Positions 34,192 to 44,859 of a DNA stretch of 64,000 nucleotides are shown here, piece by piece. This stretch comes from Candidatus Hermodarchaeum yapensis (GTDB lineage Archaea > Asgardarchaeota > Hermodarchaeia > Hermodarchaeales > Hermodarchaeaceae): the NCBI GenBank assembly GCA_016840405.1, contig JAEOSK010000009.1, forward strand, positions 26,808 to 90,807. Reading direction: 5' to 3'. The position numbers were made by a program, and so were the translations under genes. The notes beneath the pieces were generated by a model that was not told where the DNA came from, made no database searches, and saw only the letters and a list, made by a program, of their open reading frames with translations. Position 1 is the stretch's first letter. Each line of letters begins with the position of its first letter.

Positions 34192-35331
34192 TTACATATT
34201 TGCCTGTTTCTTGATTTGGGTGAGCAGTTTCTTCGGGTGATAGATTTCAGCCCACCGTTTCTTCTTTCCTATCTCAATATGCACAAGGGTTTCTGATATC
34301 CGGAAGGCCCGGTTCACATACCCTAAGGCTACGCCTTTTCGGAGAAGCGGAGAAATGGATCCACTTGTGACTTCTCCAATCACTTCACCTTTTGCGTAAA
34401 TTGGGTTACCCGTTCTTGGTATTCCCTTCTCCAACATAATGAGCCCCACCCGAAGTCGTTGGGGTTTTTCCGCCTTCTCGGTAACCAGCGCCTCTTTACC
34501 TATGAATTTTTCTTTTTTCAAATGGACAATAAATCCAATCCGTGCTTGATATGGGCTAGTATTCTCGTTGATATCGTTTCCGTAAAGAGCCATTCCCGCC
34601 TCAAGACGAAGAGTATCCCGTGCAGCTAAACCGACTGGGACGAGTCCTTCTCCCTTCCCGTGCTGAAGAATATCTTCCCACAATTGAACTGCCAACTTTT
34701 TTTTATCAAGATTTACATTGAGCTGAGCAATCTCAAATCCATCCTCTCCTGTATACCCACTACGGGTGGCGATGACATCAAATCCGTTTAGCTTCGTTTT
34801 CACCGAGTGAAAACGGGGGACTGAATTCAAATCACTTGATGTGAGTTTCTGTAAGATCTTTACCGCTGCAGGTCCCTGAAGAGCAAACATCGGAGTGCTA
34901 TCAGAAATATTCGAAATCTTGACATTAAATTCCTTAGTGTGTTTTTTCATCCAACCAAAGTCTTTCTTTCGGTTCGCTCCATTGACTACCATATAGTATT
35001 CATTATCTGCTAAGCGGAACAGAAAGAGGTCATCAACGATACCGCCATTTTTGGTGCAGAAAGCACTGTATGTTCCCCCACCGTTTTCCAAACGGTGAAT
35101 CCGTGTAGGTAAGAGGTTGTCAAGATATTGAGTGGCTTCAGAACCGGTGATCATCGCTCTACCCATGTGGGTTACATCAAAAATCCCCGCAGCTTTCCGA
35201 GTAGTAATATGCTCTGTAGTGATGGCTTGGTACCATAAGGGCATATGAAACCCTGCGAATGACACCATTTTAGCTCCATGATCCTCATGCCAATCGTGTA
35301 AATGTGTTGTAAGTAATTTTGATTTAGTCAA
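34192..35331 (-). CDS. gcvT: Aminomethyltransferase GcvT (glycine cleavage T protein)
   Basis: 379 residues. Glycine cleavage T protein moves the methylene group of the aminomethylated H-protein to tetrahydropterin/folate. N-terminal LLTTHLHDWHEDHGAKMVSFAGFHMP, GIFDVTHMGR, tetrahydrofolate-domain RSGYTGEDGFEI, EAGMALYGNDINE, and C-terminal GEVTSGSISPLLRKGVALGY are diagnostic. No gcvH, gcvP or lipoylation genes are nearby. The FolP gene downstream is consistent with folate-type C1 carriers. Confidence 0.95.
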   Translation of the reverse strand: MTKSKLLTTHLHDWHEDHGAKMVSFAGFHMPLWYQAITTEHITTRKAAGIFDVTHMGRAMITGSEATQYLDNLLPTRIHRLENGGGTYSAFCTKNGGIVDDLFLFRLADNEYYMVVNGANRKKDFGWMKKHTKEFNVKISNISDSTPMFALQGPAAVKILQKLTSSDLNSVPRFHSVKTKLNGFDVIATRSGYTGEDGFEIAQLNVNLDKKKLAVQLWEDILQHGKGEGLVPVGLAARDTLRLEAGMALYGNDINENTSPYQARIGFIVHLKKEKFIGKEALVTEKAEKPQRLRVGLIMLEKGIPRTGNPIYAKGEVIGEVTSGSISPLLRKGVALGYVNRAFRISETLVHIEIGKKKRWAEIYHPKKLLTQIKKQANM

Positions 35332-35400
35332 AGCAATAACCTCTGTGGAACGGTCGATTTCTTATTTGGGCAAGTGGCATTAAGTTTTCGGTGACCACTA

Positions 35401-36234
35401 ATGAGTTCTTCTCAAGCACAGCTTGGTTCAGTAAGTGTAGGTGACAATCAGCCAGTAGCCATAATGGGAATTATCAATCTGGATCCCCACTCTTTCTATC
35501 AGAACTCCTACCATGCCTCTTCCAAGGAAGTTCTATCAGCCGTTGAGAGAATGGTAGATGAGAATGTTGATATGATTGACGTTGGTGGTGTATCAACCGC
35601 ACCTGGTTCTCCTATACCGCCAGTTGAGATAGAAAAAAAGCGCGTAGTCAAGATTATTCAATCAATTGTAAAAAACTGGGACGTACCAGTATCAATCGAT
35701 ACATACCGGGCATCAGTTGCACAGGTTGCCCTAGTAAAAGGTGCAACTATTGTCAATGATGTATCTGGGTTGAAATTTGATCCCAATATGGCTAAAATCA
35801 TCCAAGATTTTGGCGCAAGTTGCGTGCTAATGGCTACAAAAAACCGACCTGGTGACCGGACTACTAGTACTCAGGTAGTATCCGCATTGAGAAGGAGTCT
35901 CCATATTGCTCATACTGCAGAAATTCCCTCAAACTTTATTGTTGTAGATCCAGGTCTTGGATTTGGCAAACCGTTCCAAAATGACTTGGAACTTATTCGG
36001 AACTTAAGGAAAATCCGGATTCTGAAAAAACCAATTTTACTGGGCGTGTCTAGAAAAAGTTTCATCGGCAAGGTTTTGGGCTATCCTTCTCCCCAAGACC
36101 GTCTATTTGGGACACTTGCAGCTGTGACAATTGCCATACTGGAAGGTGCTCATGTTATTCGGGCTCATGATGTTCGCGCAACGAGTGACTGCGCAAAAAT
36201 GGTCACTGCGTTTTCTAGTAACTTAAGAATGTGA
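35401..36234 (+). CDS. folP: Dihydropteroate synthase-like protein
   Basis: 277 residues. TIM-barrel enzyme of pterin C1-carrier synthesis. IMGIINLDPHSFYQ, VDMIDVGGVSTAPGS, VPVSIDTYRASVAQVAL, TIVNDVSGLKFD, FIVVDPGLGFGKPFQNDLELI and LGVSRKSFIGKVLG are the DHPS motifs in order. In archaea such proteins may act in folate or methanopterin-type cofactor synthesis; the sequence does not tell which. It ends 6 bp before cofE, so the two form an operon. Confidence 0.92.
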   Translation: MSSSQAQLGSVSVGDNQPVAIMGIINLDPHSFYQNSYHASSKEVLSAVERMVDENVDMIDVGGVSTAPGSPIPPVEIEKKRVVKIIQSIVKNWDVPVSIDTYRASVAQVALVKGATIVNDVSGLKFDPNMAKIIQDFGASCVLMATKNRPGDRTTSTQVVSALRRSLHIAHTAEIPSNFIVVDPGLGFGKPFQNDLELIRNLRKIRILKKPILLGVSRKSFIGKVLGYPSPQDRLFGTLAAVTIAILEGAHVIRAHDVRATSDCAKMVTAFSSNLRM

Positions 36235-36240
36235 AGAAAA

Positions 36241-37020
36241 ATGGAGCTAATAGGTATTAGGACTCCAATTATCCAGCCTGGAGATGACTTAATTGAACAT
36301 CTGGTTTCTGCCATTACTGAACAAGGGCTAACAGTAGAATCTCAGGACATCATCGTTGTGGCTGAAACGGTTGTTGCAACAGCGCAAAACCGGCTTCGTA
36401 AATTGTCGACGGTTTCGGTTTCCCCTCAAGCTCAGGAATTAGCTGAGCGTTATGAAATGGATGTGCATTTGGTTCAAATCATCTTGGAAGAGGCGGATGA
36501 AATACTCGGGGGTGTACCTCATGTACTCCTGACCATTAAGGATAACACCTTGATGGCCAATGCTGGAATAGATCGGTCGAATGCACCATCAGGTCATGTG
36601 GTACTTCTCCCATCCAAAACTACAGAGACCGCTTGGCAAATTAAAAACGAGTTAGAAAAGAAAACTGGTCATGAGCTGGGTATTGTGATTGCAGACAGTC
36701 GGACACAGCCCTTACGACTCGGTACCGTCGGGCTCGCGGTAGCTGTTGCCGGAATTGAACCAATCAAAGACTATCGTGGGCAATCAGACCTCTTTTCATA
36801 TCCTCTTCGTATCACCCGATCTGCCATCGCAGATAATCTCGCTTCAGCAGCACAACTCATCATGGGAGAAGCTGATGAACAAATTCCAGCGGTCATAATT
36901 CGGGGAGCACCTGTTACTTTCACGAAAAGACGAGTTTCACCCAACGAGCTGACAATCTCTCGGCAAGAATGTTTGTATATGGCAATTTTTGAACAATACA
37001 GAAATTCAGCTACGATATAA
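36241..37020 (+). CDS. cofE: Coenzyme F420-0:L-glutamate ligase
   Basis: 259 residues. Adds gamma-linked glutamates to coenzyme F420-0 using GTP. ELIGIRTPIIQPGDDL, DIIVVAETVVATAQNRL, DNTLMANAGIDRSNAPSGHVVLLP and IVIADSRTQPLRLGTVGLAVAVAG match CofE. This implies F420-dependent metabolism. ATG 36241 follows the folP stop closely. Confidence 0.95.
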   Translation: MELIGIRTPIIQPGDDLIEHLVSAITEQGLTVESQDIIVVAETVVATAQNRLRKLSTVSVSPQAQELAERYEMDVHLVQIILEEADEILGGVPHVLLTIKDNTLMANAGIDRSNAPSGHVVLLPSKTTETAWQIKNELEKKTGHELGIVIADSRTQPLRLGTVGLAVAVAGIEPIKDYRGQSDLFSYPLRITRSAIADNLASAAQLIMGEADEQIPAVIIRGAPVTFTKRRVSPNELTISRQECLYMAIFEQYRNSATI

Positions 37021-37172
37021 TTTTTGTAAAAAGGCGGAGAGCGGCTCAGTACTCAAGATCCCTGTCATTCCTATAGAGTTCTATAGGTCGTAAGGGTCAG
37101 GTCTTCACAGCCATTCTCCAGCTAAAATCAGGTTTTCTTGCCTTTTATGCCTTGAGCATCAAAAAAGAATGG

Positions 37173-37275
37173 TGCGGCTTCCGGGAATTTCGGTGACTGC
37201 ATAAAGCAGGTCGTGCTTTCGAACCCGGGTCTCAGGCGTGGGAGGCCTGGGTCATAACCACTAGACCAAAGCCGC
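37173..37275 (-). tRNA. tRNA-Gly (CCC) with non-canonical T-loop intron
   Basis: Acceptor GCGGCUU/AAGCCGC, anticodon stem CAGGC/GCCTG with loop CUCCCAC, T-stem CCGGG/CCCGG. The T-loop region is 38 nt long (37186-37223) instead of 7, so about 31 nt must be removed. An internal hairpin CTGC/GCAG fits an intron. CCA is encoded. No anticodon-loop intron is present. Confidence 0.85.
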
Positions 37276-37604
37276 GTGGATTCTTAGTTGAAAAAGTATC
37301 AAGTCAACCTAAAACAATTTTGGTAATTTGTTAATAAGAATAGTAAATTATCTGTGGGGTTTTTTGTACAGATTGAGGAGGAAATTGACGTAAGTCACCT
37401 GTTATTTTGGAGTATAACATAAAAATGCAAATTATGGTCCATCACAAAGTGATGTGAAAAGACCTCACGTTTCTCTTAAAATGAGGCGTAAGGGTTTGAG
37501 TAGTAGACCTAAATCCTAACCATAATACCGTGACCACAAGAGACATTTTGTAGAGTAGAAGAAATGACATATGATGGTTTCTAAAATCTAGCGATGTAAA
37601 GTGG
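37276..37604. other. Intergenic region upstream of tRNA-Gly and downstream of atpB
   Basis: AT-rich, no convincing ORF. CATCACAAAGTGATG forms a hairpin near 37440-37454. Possible promoter of the tRNA; nothing else is identified. Confidence 0.35.
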
Positions 37605-39038
37605 TTAGTTACCTTCAACAGCGGGTGGTGAAAATCGATATAGTTGCTGAGTTTTTGCCTTTTCAATGGTTTCCGGGTCTATTCGCTTGAGCTCGCGTTC
37701 AGGGAATGTTGAGAGCATTTCCCAACCCAAATCTAACGTTTGTTCAATGGTTCGTTCTTCAAATTCTCCTTGGTTGAGAAATCCTGTCTCAAACCTTTGG
37801 ATGAAATTCAAATAAACCCGGTCTCGGTCGGAGAGGGCGCCTTCACCAACTACTGCAACGAGATCTCGGAGATCTGACCCTTCACTGGCAGCGTAATATA
37901 ATTGGGCCTGAACCTCGTTGTGGTCTGCTCGAGTGTGACCCTCGCCAATTCCTTCTTTCATTAGCCGACTTAGACTGGGTGCGGGGTCAATTGGTGGGTA
38001 TAGTCCTTTGTTGTGAAGGGCTCGGCTGGTAATGAGTTGTCCCTCGGTGATATATCCAGTTAGGTCAGCTACAGGATGGGTGATGTCATCACCAGGCATG
38101 GTGAGAATGGGCATCTGGGTAATTGTGCCTTTCCGACCAATGATACGACCTGCGCGTTCATATATCGAAGCTAGGTCTGTGTACAAGTAACCAGGATACC
38201 CTCTGCGACCAGGCACCTCTTCTCGGGCTGCTGAGATTTCACGTAAGGCGTTGGAATAGTTGAGCATGTCTGTAAGAATAACCAGAACGTGCATGTCTTG
38301 TTCAAAGGCTAGGTACTCCGCAATAGTAAGGGCGGTTCGGGGGGTAATAATTCGCTCAATGGGTGGGTCATCAGCAAGGTTGAGAACAAGGACACTGGTG
38401 GATAAAGCTCCTGTTTCTTCCAACGTTTTCATGTAAAATTGTGCAGTTTCAGCTGTAATTCCAATGGCACAGAGAATAACTGCAAAATCCTCTTTCTTTC
38501 CAGGAATTTTTGCTTGACGGGTGATTTGGGCTGCAACACGGTCATGGGGTAAGCCTGATCCACTGAAAATTGGAAGCTTTTGTCCCCGGACAAGTGTATT
38601 GAGACCGTCAATTACACTGAGTCCTGTTTGAATAAACTCACGTGGATACTGTCGCGCATCAGGGTTCATAGGAGCTCCGTTCAAATCTAATTCATCTTCA
38701 GGGACAATTGGTGGTCCTTTATCGATAGGAATACCTGATCCATTGAGAGCTCTTCCTAGTAAATCGATGGTGACGGGAGTTCGCATTGTTTCTCCAGTAA
38801 GACGAACTCGAGTAGCTTTTGTGTCAAGTCCTCGGGTCCCTTCAAATACTTGTACAATCGCACGTCCACTCATAGCTTCTAATACAGTTCCACGGCGTAG
38901 AGTACCATCTGGCGCAGTGACTTCAACAAGCTCGTTATAGGCAACGTCTTTAACCTTATCTAGAATCAGAAGAGGTCCTGAGACGGTAGTCACTGTTTGA
39001 TAGGTGGGCTTTAGAACGGCACTTTGTCTGTCAGTCAT
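37605..39038 (-). CDS. atpB: A-type ATP synthase subunit B
   Basis: 477 residues. Regulatory nucleotide-binding subunit of the A1 head. [76 protein letters not shown] segment, [35 protein letters not shown] and [15 protein letters not shown] are diagnostic; the P-loop is degenerate (SGSGLPHD) as expected for B. No subunit D gene follows. Confidence 0.97.
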   Translation of the reverse strand: MTDRQSAVLKPTYQTVTTVSGPLLILDKVKDVAYNELVEVTAPDGTLRRGTVLEAMSGRAIVQVFEGTRGLDTKATRVRLTGETMRTPVTIDLLGRALNGSGIPIDKGPPIVPEDELDLNGAPMNPDARQYPREFIQTGLSVIDGLNTLVRGQKLPIFSGSGLPHDRVAAQITRQAKIPGKKEDFAVILCAIGITAETAQFYMKTLEETGALSTSVLVLNLADDPPIERIITPRTALTIAEYLAFEQDMHVLVILTDMLNYSNALREISAAREEVPGRRGYPGYLYTDLASIYERAGRIIGRKGTITQMPILTMPGDDITHPVADLTGYITEGQLITSRALHNKGLYPPIDPAPSLSRLMKEGIGEGHTRADHNEVQAQLYYAASEGSDLRDLVAVVGEGALSDRDRVYLNFIQRFETGFLNQGEFEERTIEQTLDLGWEMLSTFPERELKRIDPETIEKAKTQQLYRFSPPAVEGN

Positions 39039-39180
39039 TATTGCAGCCTCACAGTTCCAAATATCCTTCTGATGAAAGATGGCTGGCTTCGGTCACTAGG
39101 CTTGTGCAACTTTTAAGCCTTACCTTGAGACGAGAAATTAATTTGACATTTTTTTCTTATGGCAAAGTTCACGTCACAGA

Positions 39181-40173
39181 TTATGCCTTTAATAACAAAG
39201 CCGTTTTCGCTATTCCACTGTTATAGGCCAACATTTCTTCCATGCGATCTAGAATGATTTGTGTGATTACCGAATCTTTCATCACATCGACAATTGTTTC
39301 AGTCTGACGCTTCCATTGCCGTAAAAGAGGTATTTCCCCTAGCACTTGGCGAACCATCTCTTGATTTCGTTGTAAGAAAGCAGAAATGGCTTTTTTGAGA
39401 TTTTCATACACCTTGTTTAAAGCAGCCACAGCCAGCTTATTCTGTTCATCAGGGGGTTGACGGCGGGTTAAGGCTTCTGCGATGTGTTGGATGTTTTCAT
39501 GAATATTGTGTAGTTGGAGTACATAATAGGCCGTATCAAAAATGTAGGCGGTTTCTAGCTTTAACCCAGAAGGTCGAACAGTCATGGCTTTTCTAAGTTC
39601 TCGTTGGGCTCGCAAGTAATTTCCTCGTTGGCGCCAACTATCATCGATTAATTCGTTTGCTACACGTTCGGTTTCATCCGGGCCCGATCCTAGTCCGCTA
39701 ATGAGTTTCTCAATCATTTCAATCGTTGTGCGACTGCTCATTTTCACGAATTCCATGATATCCTGACCGCGGATAACACTTACACCTTTTATCGTAACTC
39801 TGCGGTCTGTGCTCTCCAGAATTTCATATCCAGGCAGCTGGTTTACAATTTTGTTCAAAATTTTCCGAACTGGCTCATTCAAACGACGGCTGCTCTCTAT
39901 CGTTAATTGATCGTAACCCACGACATAGTACGTTTCGAGAATCGTTAAAAGTGTTAGTTCATCTTGTTCGAGCAGTCGGATTGTAGCAGTCTTTTCAGAT
40001 GGTGTTCCTGTAATCTGAAGTGGCATTATTTTCAAATGCCCTTCAGGCCCCTCTTGGATATGGAGTTGCGCATCAGGTTCAATACCATACTTCTTAATCC
40101 AGCGACGTGGCAAGCTCACTACCAGAGTCTTACTTCTCCCCCATTTGATCGCTTTTCGAGTTTCATCTATCAT
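39181..40173 (-). CDS. PhoU-domain protein with N-terminal AbrB-like domain, second copy
   Basis: 330 residues. AbrB-like start RKAIKWGRSKTLVVSLPRRWIKKYGIEPDAQLHI, then PhoU-type helical repeats (SRTTIEMIEKLISGLGSG, RAQRELRKAMTVRPSGLKLETAYIFDTAYYVLQLHNIHENIQHIAEAL). Same family as 27706-28701. It sits between atpA and atpB, an unusual place for a regulator. Confidence 0.85.
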   Translation of the reverse strand: MIDETRKAIKWGRSKTLVVSLPRRWIKKYGIEPDAQLHIQEGPEGHLKIMPLQITGTPSEKTATIRLLEQDELTLLTILETYYVVGYDQLTIESSRRLNEPVRKILNKIVNQLPGYEILESTDRRVTIKGVSVIRGQDIMEFVKMSSRTTIEMIEKLISGLGSGPDETERVANELIDDSWRQRGNYLRAQRELRKAMTVRPSGLKLETAYIFDTAYYVLQLHNIHENIQHIAEALTRRQPPDEQNKLAVAALNKVYENLKKAISAFLQRNQEMVRQVLGEIPLLRQWKRQTETIVDVMKDSVITQIILDRMEEMLAYNSGIAKTALLLKA

Positions 40174-40242
40174 TGGAATACGCCTCTCCGCGGGTGGAGA
40201 GAACTTTAATCCAGTCCCATTATTTAGGTAGTGATTTTTGAC

Positions 40243-43200
40243 CTAACTCGCTTCTATCGATGCAAATTCCTTAGTAATTTCAGTTTGTAGATTTTGGAAG
40301 TATTGTGCCATTGAATCAGGTTGGTCGTGCGGCTGGACTTTCATTCGTGCAATTTTCCCTACAACAGGGAGAGCGATTATCCGTCGTAGAGGGACGCCTT
40401 CATCAATGGCTTTTTGCATTTGTTCCCAGAATTCCATGATAATCTTTAGCATCCAGTAGCTTTTCTGTTCGGGGCAATATGTGTCCACTGGGTGAAGTGC
40501 TGACTGCATAAGGTAATCTTCTTTCACCATACGAGCTGCCTCCAGAATAGCGCGTTCACGTTCTGGCAAAGCATCGGGACCCACGAGTTGGACAATTTCA
40601 CGAAGTTCCTTGTCACGTTGAAGAATTGATAGGGCTTCCTCAGTCAGCTCAGGCCAATCATCGCCCATCTTTCCTTGATACCAAGATGCTAACTCATCTT
40701 TGTACAATGAATAGCTCTGCAAGTAATTAATTGCAGGGAAGAATCGCCTTGATGCCATATCCTTATCCAATGCCCAGAAAACCTTTGTAATTCGTAGAGT
40801 TGATTGAGTTACGGGCTCAGAGAAGTCTCCTCCTGCCGGTGAAACAGCTCCAGTAACTGTAACACTTCCAATACGAGGTTCGGTTCCTAGTGTTTCCACA
40901 CGTCCCGCTCTTTCGTAGAATTCAGCCAATCGACTACCAAGATAGGCAGGATAACCTTCTTCTCCTGGCATTTCTTCTAATCGTCCTGAAATTTCACGTA
41001 AGGCTTCTGCCCATCGTGAAGTACTATCCGCCATTAGAGCAACATCGTAACCTTGATCTCTGAAATATTCGGCAAGGGTAATTCCAGTATAAATTGATGC
41101 TTCACGGGCCGCAACAGGCATGTTACTCGTATTGGCTACAAGAAGCGTCCTTTCCATAAGCGATTTCCCGCTCTTAGGATCTTTCAACTTAGGAAAGTCT
41201 TCCAAGACTTCCGTCATCTCGTTTCCGCGTTCCCCACAGCCAACATACACAATAATATCTGCGTCTGCCCATTTAGCAAGCTGATGAAGAGTAACAGTGT
41301 TATGAAGTGTGAAGGGAAGAATTCCACCTACAAAATTATGAGTTTTTTCCACTGTGATATCAAAAACTGGAGTATCTGCTTCGTCGATTTGTATTTGTTT
41401 AATTCGATCAAAATTGACGTGTTCAACGGCATCTACAATTTTTTGGAGTCTTTCCCTGGTTTTTTCGGTGATTTTAGTTTCATGTGAGTCTATTATCTCA
41501 AGGATACGTTGAAGTGAGTCTGTAGAAGGTATTTCGCCTTTTTTCGTATAATTGTCTAAACGAATACCTTGGGTCTTCCTGAAAACATCGTGATCATTTG
41601 GAGTTTTTCCCTCTGTTTTAAGAGTAAGTAATAGTTGTTTGTTAACAGGAACTGTGTCTAAGCCAATGAAGTGTACAATTTCTTGTGCTGCATATTCATG
41701 TAATCGTTGGATTTTGGTATAGGGATATACTCCCTTTGCCTTCAGTTGCTTTGAAATAACTTCTGCAAATTTCCCATTTATTTCAATAATAAATGAGTTA
41801 TTTTTTGGTCTAGCTCGATATATCAGGCCAAGTCGAGTTAAGAGGTAGCCAACATCGCTGTGTAGTTGAGGACTAATAGTACCTAGTTGGAGAGAATATT
41901 TCGAGAAATGTCCATCACCAGCAATATATCCCGCTAGAAAGTGAACGAAATAATCTTCTGGTGCCTTTCGAATGCACGTAGGAACTCGAACGGTAGCGGT
42001 TTTATTATATTCCGGAAGACCAAGGGAGAGTAAGAATTTCTTGAAAGCAGTGTTTCGAATATATGCATATGGTGTTCGATTAGGTGAATCTTGATCAATT
42101 ATTGGTTCGGAATCAAATATGATTAAGGATAGTTCTTTGAAACGATCTAAAATTTGAGGAGAAGAATTGTAAAGATAAATGCCTTGATATTTTCCTTTGA
42201 AGTGTCCATCGGCTACAAACAATCCAAGCCATTCCGCTAATTCCTTGGTAAGTTTATTAGGGATGCAAAAGGGTTCTGAACCTCTTTCTGCTTTAACCAA
42301 AGTAACAGGTATTCGTTGTTTACCTGCAAATTTAACCAAGTCATCGAGAAACTTGAGTGTGGGGTTATTTCTTCCAATCTTATAAGCAATGAGAACATCG
42401 TAAGAAATTTTTAATTTCCCTGACAGAGCTTTTAGTGTCATTTGTTCTTGGAGATCTTGAATTAGCTCTTGCATTTGTTGTATGGCTTTTGAATCAGCAA
42501 CACGCAAAGAGAGATCAATCTCGTAAGGGTCAAATTGTGGTATTTGCCCAGGAACGTTTAATTTTCTAGGCACTACGAGGTAATCACCTACATTTAGTTG
42601 CTGAGATTCAACTTCTTCAATTATTTCACCGTTGAATCGGAAGAGCTTGTGTACTGGTGTTACATTCACAGTTCGTCCAGTACGAGTAGTAATTTTGACG
42701 ATTGTTGGAGTATTTCCTCTGTATATGTGAGTTGCTTTAGCCGGAACATATTTTGTACCATCAAATGATAAAATTCGAAGAGGAGTTTTTAAACGAAGAA
42801 GCGTTTCATTTTCTGAATCCTGTTCGATGAATTCTCCTCTTCGTAGAAAGCGTTTGTATAAATCATGAATTGGGATGGTATCACCATCTGCGAGTAAAAC
42901 AGGAGTATCGCCAGTTACACATTTTCCTGTTCCGAATCCTCCGGGGATGGCTCCTGTTCCGCCTTTGGCGACTGGGAAGAATGAATCAATCACTCTTTGA
43001 CCAGTGAAAAGAGGAACCTCGGTGCCAATCTTGCTGGCATAAGGGCGTCCTATACGAACGGGCCATCTTTGAGTTAGAGTAAGATCCTGCTTTCCAGAAG
43101 GCGTTTGCACTTGTGCAATGCCATCTTTGATAGTGTAGTCTCCTGCATTGACAATGTGTGTTACTTTCCCTTGAATTCCTGGTGGGACCAAAATTTTGTG

Positions 43201-43647
43201 TAGAAATACGCTTGTCTCTTGGACAGTACCTAACACATCTCCTCCTGCCACAGAAGCGCCTTTTTCTACTGAGGGTTTAAACGGCCATTGCTTGTCAATG
43301 GGCAGTGGAGGTGCTGTTACACCTCGGGTAATGAAATCTCCCACTTGTTCCTTAATACTAGGCAGTGGTCGTTGGATACCGTCAAAAATGGAACCGACTA
43401 AACCAGGGCCAAGTTCAACATCAAGTGAAGTCCCTGTGGCAACTACTTTTTCACCAGGTTTCAGACCAGAGGTTTCTTCATAAACTTGTATGAAAGCTCG
43501 GTCACTGACGACACGATTAACTTCGCCAATTAATTCCTCTGAACCTACTCTGCAGACTTCAAACATGGTCACTCCAAGGAGACCATCAGCCTCAATTAGA
43601 GGTCCTGCAATTCGTTGAATAGTTCCAATTCGCGTTGTCATTCTCAA
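40243..43647 (-). CDS. atpA: A-type ATP synthase subunit A, intein-containing
   Basis: 1134 residues before splicing, about 593 after, the usual length. Catalytic subunit of the A1 head. [18 protein letters not shown] opens the beta barrel; the non-homologous bulge domain is present; the P-loop GGFGTGKTV is split by the intein. After it come [66 protein letters not shown] and [22 protein letters not shown]. It is preceded by atpF; the 5' [12 protein letters not shown] region has a start at M1 or M3. Confidence 0.97.
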   Translation of the reverse strand: MRMTTRIGTIQRIAGPLIEADGLLGVTMFEVCRVGSEELIGEVNRVVSDRAFIQVYEETSGLKPGEKVVATGTSLDVELGPGLVGSIFDGIQRPLPSIKEQVGDFITRGVTAPPLPIDKQWPFKPSVEKGASVAGGDVLGTVQETSVFLHKILVPPGIQGKVTHIVNAGDYTIKDGIAQVQTPSGKQDLTLTQRWPVRIGRPYASKIGTEVPLFTGQRVIDSFFPVAKGGTGAIPGGFGTGKCVTGDTPVLLADGDTIPIHDLYKRFLRRGEFIEQDSENETLLRLKTPLRILSFDGTKYVPAKATHIYRGNTPTIVKITTRTGRTVNVTPVHKLFRFNGEIIEEVESQQLNVGDYLVVPRKLNVPGQIPQFDPYEIDLSLRVADSKAIQQMQELIQDLQEQMTLKALSGKLKISYDVLIAYKIGRNNPTLKFLDDLVKFAGKQRIPVTLVKAERGSEPFCIPNKLTKELAEWLGLFVADGHFKGKYQGIYLYNSSPQILDRFKELSLIIFDSEPIIDQDSPNRTPYAYIRNTAFKKFLLSLGLPEYNKTATVRVPTCIRKAPEDYFVHFLAGYIAGDGHFSKYSLQLGTISPQLHSDVGYLLTRLGLIYRARPKNNSFIIEINGKFAEVISKQLKAKGVYPYTKIQRLHEYAAQEIVHFIGLDTVPVNKQLLLTLKTEGKTPNDHDVFRKTQGIRLDNYTKKGEIPSTDSLQRILEIIDSHETKITEKTRERLQKIVDAVEHVNFDRIKQIQIDEADTPVFDITVEKTHNFVGGILPFTLHNTVTLHQLAKWADADIIVYVGCGERGNEMTEVLEDFPKLKDPKSGKSLMERTLLVANTSNMPVAAREASIYTGITLAEYFRDQGYDVALMADSTSRWAEALREISGRLEEMPGEEGYPAYLGSRLAEFYERAGRVETLGTEPRIGSVTVTGAVSPAGGDFSEPVTQSTLRITKVFWALDKDMASRRFFPAINYLQSYSLYKDELASWYQGKMGDDWPELTEEALSILQRDKELREIVQLVGPDALPERERAILEAARMVKEDYLMQSALHPVDTYCPEQKSYWMLKIIMEFWEQMQKAIDEGVPLRRIIALPVVGKIARMKVQPHDQPDSMAQYFQNLQTEITKEFASIEAS
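41299..42921 (-). mobile_element. Intein in AtpA P-loop, LAGLIDADG-containing
   Basis: 541 codons between FGTGK and TVTLHQ (known archaeal VMA-b site). Begins [13 protein letters not shown] (Cys1), block [14 protein letters not shown], ends PFTLHN with Thr at +1. Both LAGLIDADG motifs are intact: [10 protein letters not shown] and [12 protein letters not shown], so the homing endonuclease may be active. The insert is somewhat more AT-rich than the extein. Confidence 0.96.
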
Positions 43648-43728
43648 CCGTCCTTGTTGGTAAACCGCTATCTCGTTTCACTATCAGCTATATTATGTTG
43701 TCAAAAATCTTATGGTGGCTAGACAGTT

Positions 43729-44067
43729 TCAGAATCCTTCGAGTTCAACTCCAATTGCTCGTTTGACTAATCTTCGTAATGGACTTTCTTTTTCCGCGAG
43801 ATGACCACTTTTATCAGGAATCTCGACTATAACCGGATAAGGGCGCTGAGATACTTCTTCAATATTCTCGCGAATCATTTCTGCATAACGCTCGGTGATA
43901 ATTATAATGGAGACACTTGAATCTCTTGATAAGTCCAATAAAGCCCTTCGGGTTGAAGCAGCATCTGATGGTGTGTTCGACTTCAGAATTCCTGCTAATC
44001 TAAAACCTACAACTGTATCGACATCACCAATGATCGCAATCTTATCAGTCATGTTCGTTCGTCTCAA
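43729..44067 (-). CDS. atpF: A-type ATP synthase subunit F
   Basis: About 107-112 residues. TDKIAIIGDVDTVVGFRLAGI and the following SIIIITERYAEMI and PVIVEIPDKSGHL match the Rossmann-like F subunit of the central stalk. M6 (MTDK) is the likely start. Its 5' end overlaps the upstream HTH gene stop by 4 bp. Confidence 0.93.
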   Translation of the reverse strand: MRRTNMTDKIAIIGDVDTVVGFRLAGILKSNTPSDAASTRRALLDLSRDSSVSIIIITERYAEMIRENIEEVSQRPYPVIVEIPDKSGHLAEKESPLRRLVKRAIGVELEGF

Positions 44068-44813
44068 GTTTTTTCGTTAGGGGCATATTTTCCAAGGATT
44101 TGTAACTTTCGTAACATACCTTCAATTGATTCCATACGCGATACTGCTAGAGGAACTCTTTCTCTATTCGCGAGTTCAATAGCGAGATAATCCAGTTTTT
44201 CTACACCATGTAATACAAAAAGACTTGGTTTAAAATCGTCTTTGATCGTAATTAATGGGGAACGTCCTGTCGAGGCGTTTACGAGTATTAATGCCCGCTC
44301 TCCTGTTGATTCAAAGAGTTTTAGAAAACCGTTGCTTGACAAAACATCTAACGCCTTTGTGGTATCAACGACCACATACCCAAGCACCTCTCTATCTAAC
44401 GCCTCTTCACCTGCAACAACCTGCGCACGGATACTTTCAAGCAGAGCCGTTGCGCTCACACCTTGGTTAAACTCACGAATATCCAATATTATGCTGGTTG
44501 GAATGTCCACACCCATCAAGCGTTGAAAAGCATTGACTACCTGCCCACCGTTATGCTCATCCAAAGTAATGATGGTCTCAACAAAACGCTTTATGGTTTT
44601 AGTGCCTGGTGACTGGCGGCGACCACTCTCATAATCACTGATAACTGAAGGAGAAACCCCCAAGGATTCGGCCAATTGAATTTGGGGAATATGGAACATT
44701 TCTCTCCATTGCCTCATTACACGACCTGGCTGATCGGATAGGGATATTTCCCCAGCTATACGTCGAGCAAGACGTTGTCTGATCTGTGCCGCCACGGGCA
44801 TATCTATTCGCAT
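44064..44813 (-). CDS. XRE-type transcription regulator
   Basis: 249 residues. HTH in GRVMRQWREMFHIPQIQLAESLGVSPSVISDYESGRRQSPG (residues ~30-70), followed by a large archaea-type alpha/beta domain (GVDIPTSIILDIREFNQGVSATALLESIRAQVVAGEEALDREVLGYVVVDTTKAL). Such HTH-plus-sensor proteins occur widely in archaea; the ligand is unknown. It is translationally coupled to atpF. Three direct repeats upstream (44833-44859) are candidate autoregulatory sites. Confidence 0.83.
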   Translation of the reverse strand: MRIDMPVAAQIRQRLARRIAGEISLSDQPGRVMRQWREMFHIPQIQLAESLGVSPSVISDYESGRRQSPGTKTIKRFVETIITLDEHNGGQVVNAFQRLMGVDIPTSIILDIREFNQGVSATALLESIRAQVVAGEEALDREVLGYVVVDTTKALDVLSSNGFLKLFESTGERALILVNASTGRSPLITIKDDFKPSLFVLHGVEKLDYLAIELANRERVPLAVSRMESIEGMLRKLQILGKYAPNEKT

Positions 44814-44832
44814 CGTATCATAGTTTAAGTGC

Positions 44833-44859
44833 TTTACGCAAATTTACGCTAATTGACGA
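44833..44859. promoter_or_regulatory. Three 10-bp-period direct repeats upstream of the XRE gene
   Basis: TTTACGC at 44833 and 44843 and TTGACGA at 44853, exactly 10 bp apart, i.e. on one helix face. A reversed CGTCAA lies at 44874. Likely operator of the XRE protein encoded just downstream. Confidence 0.5.
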
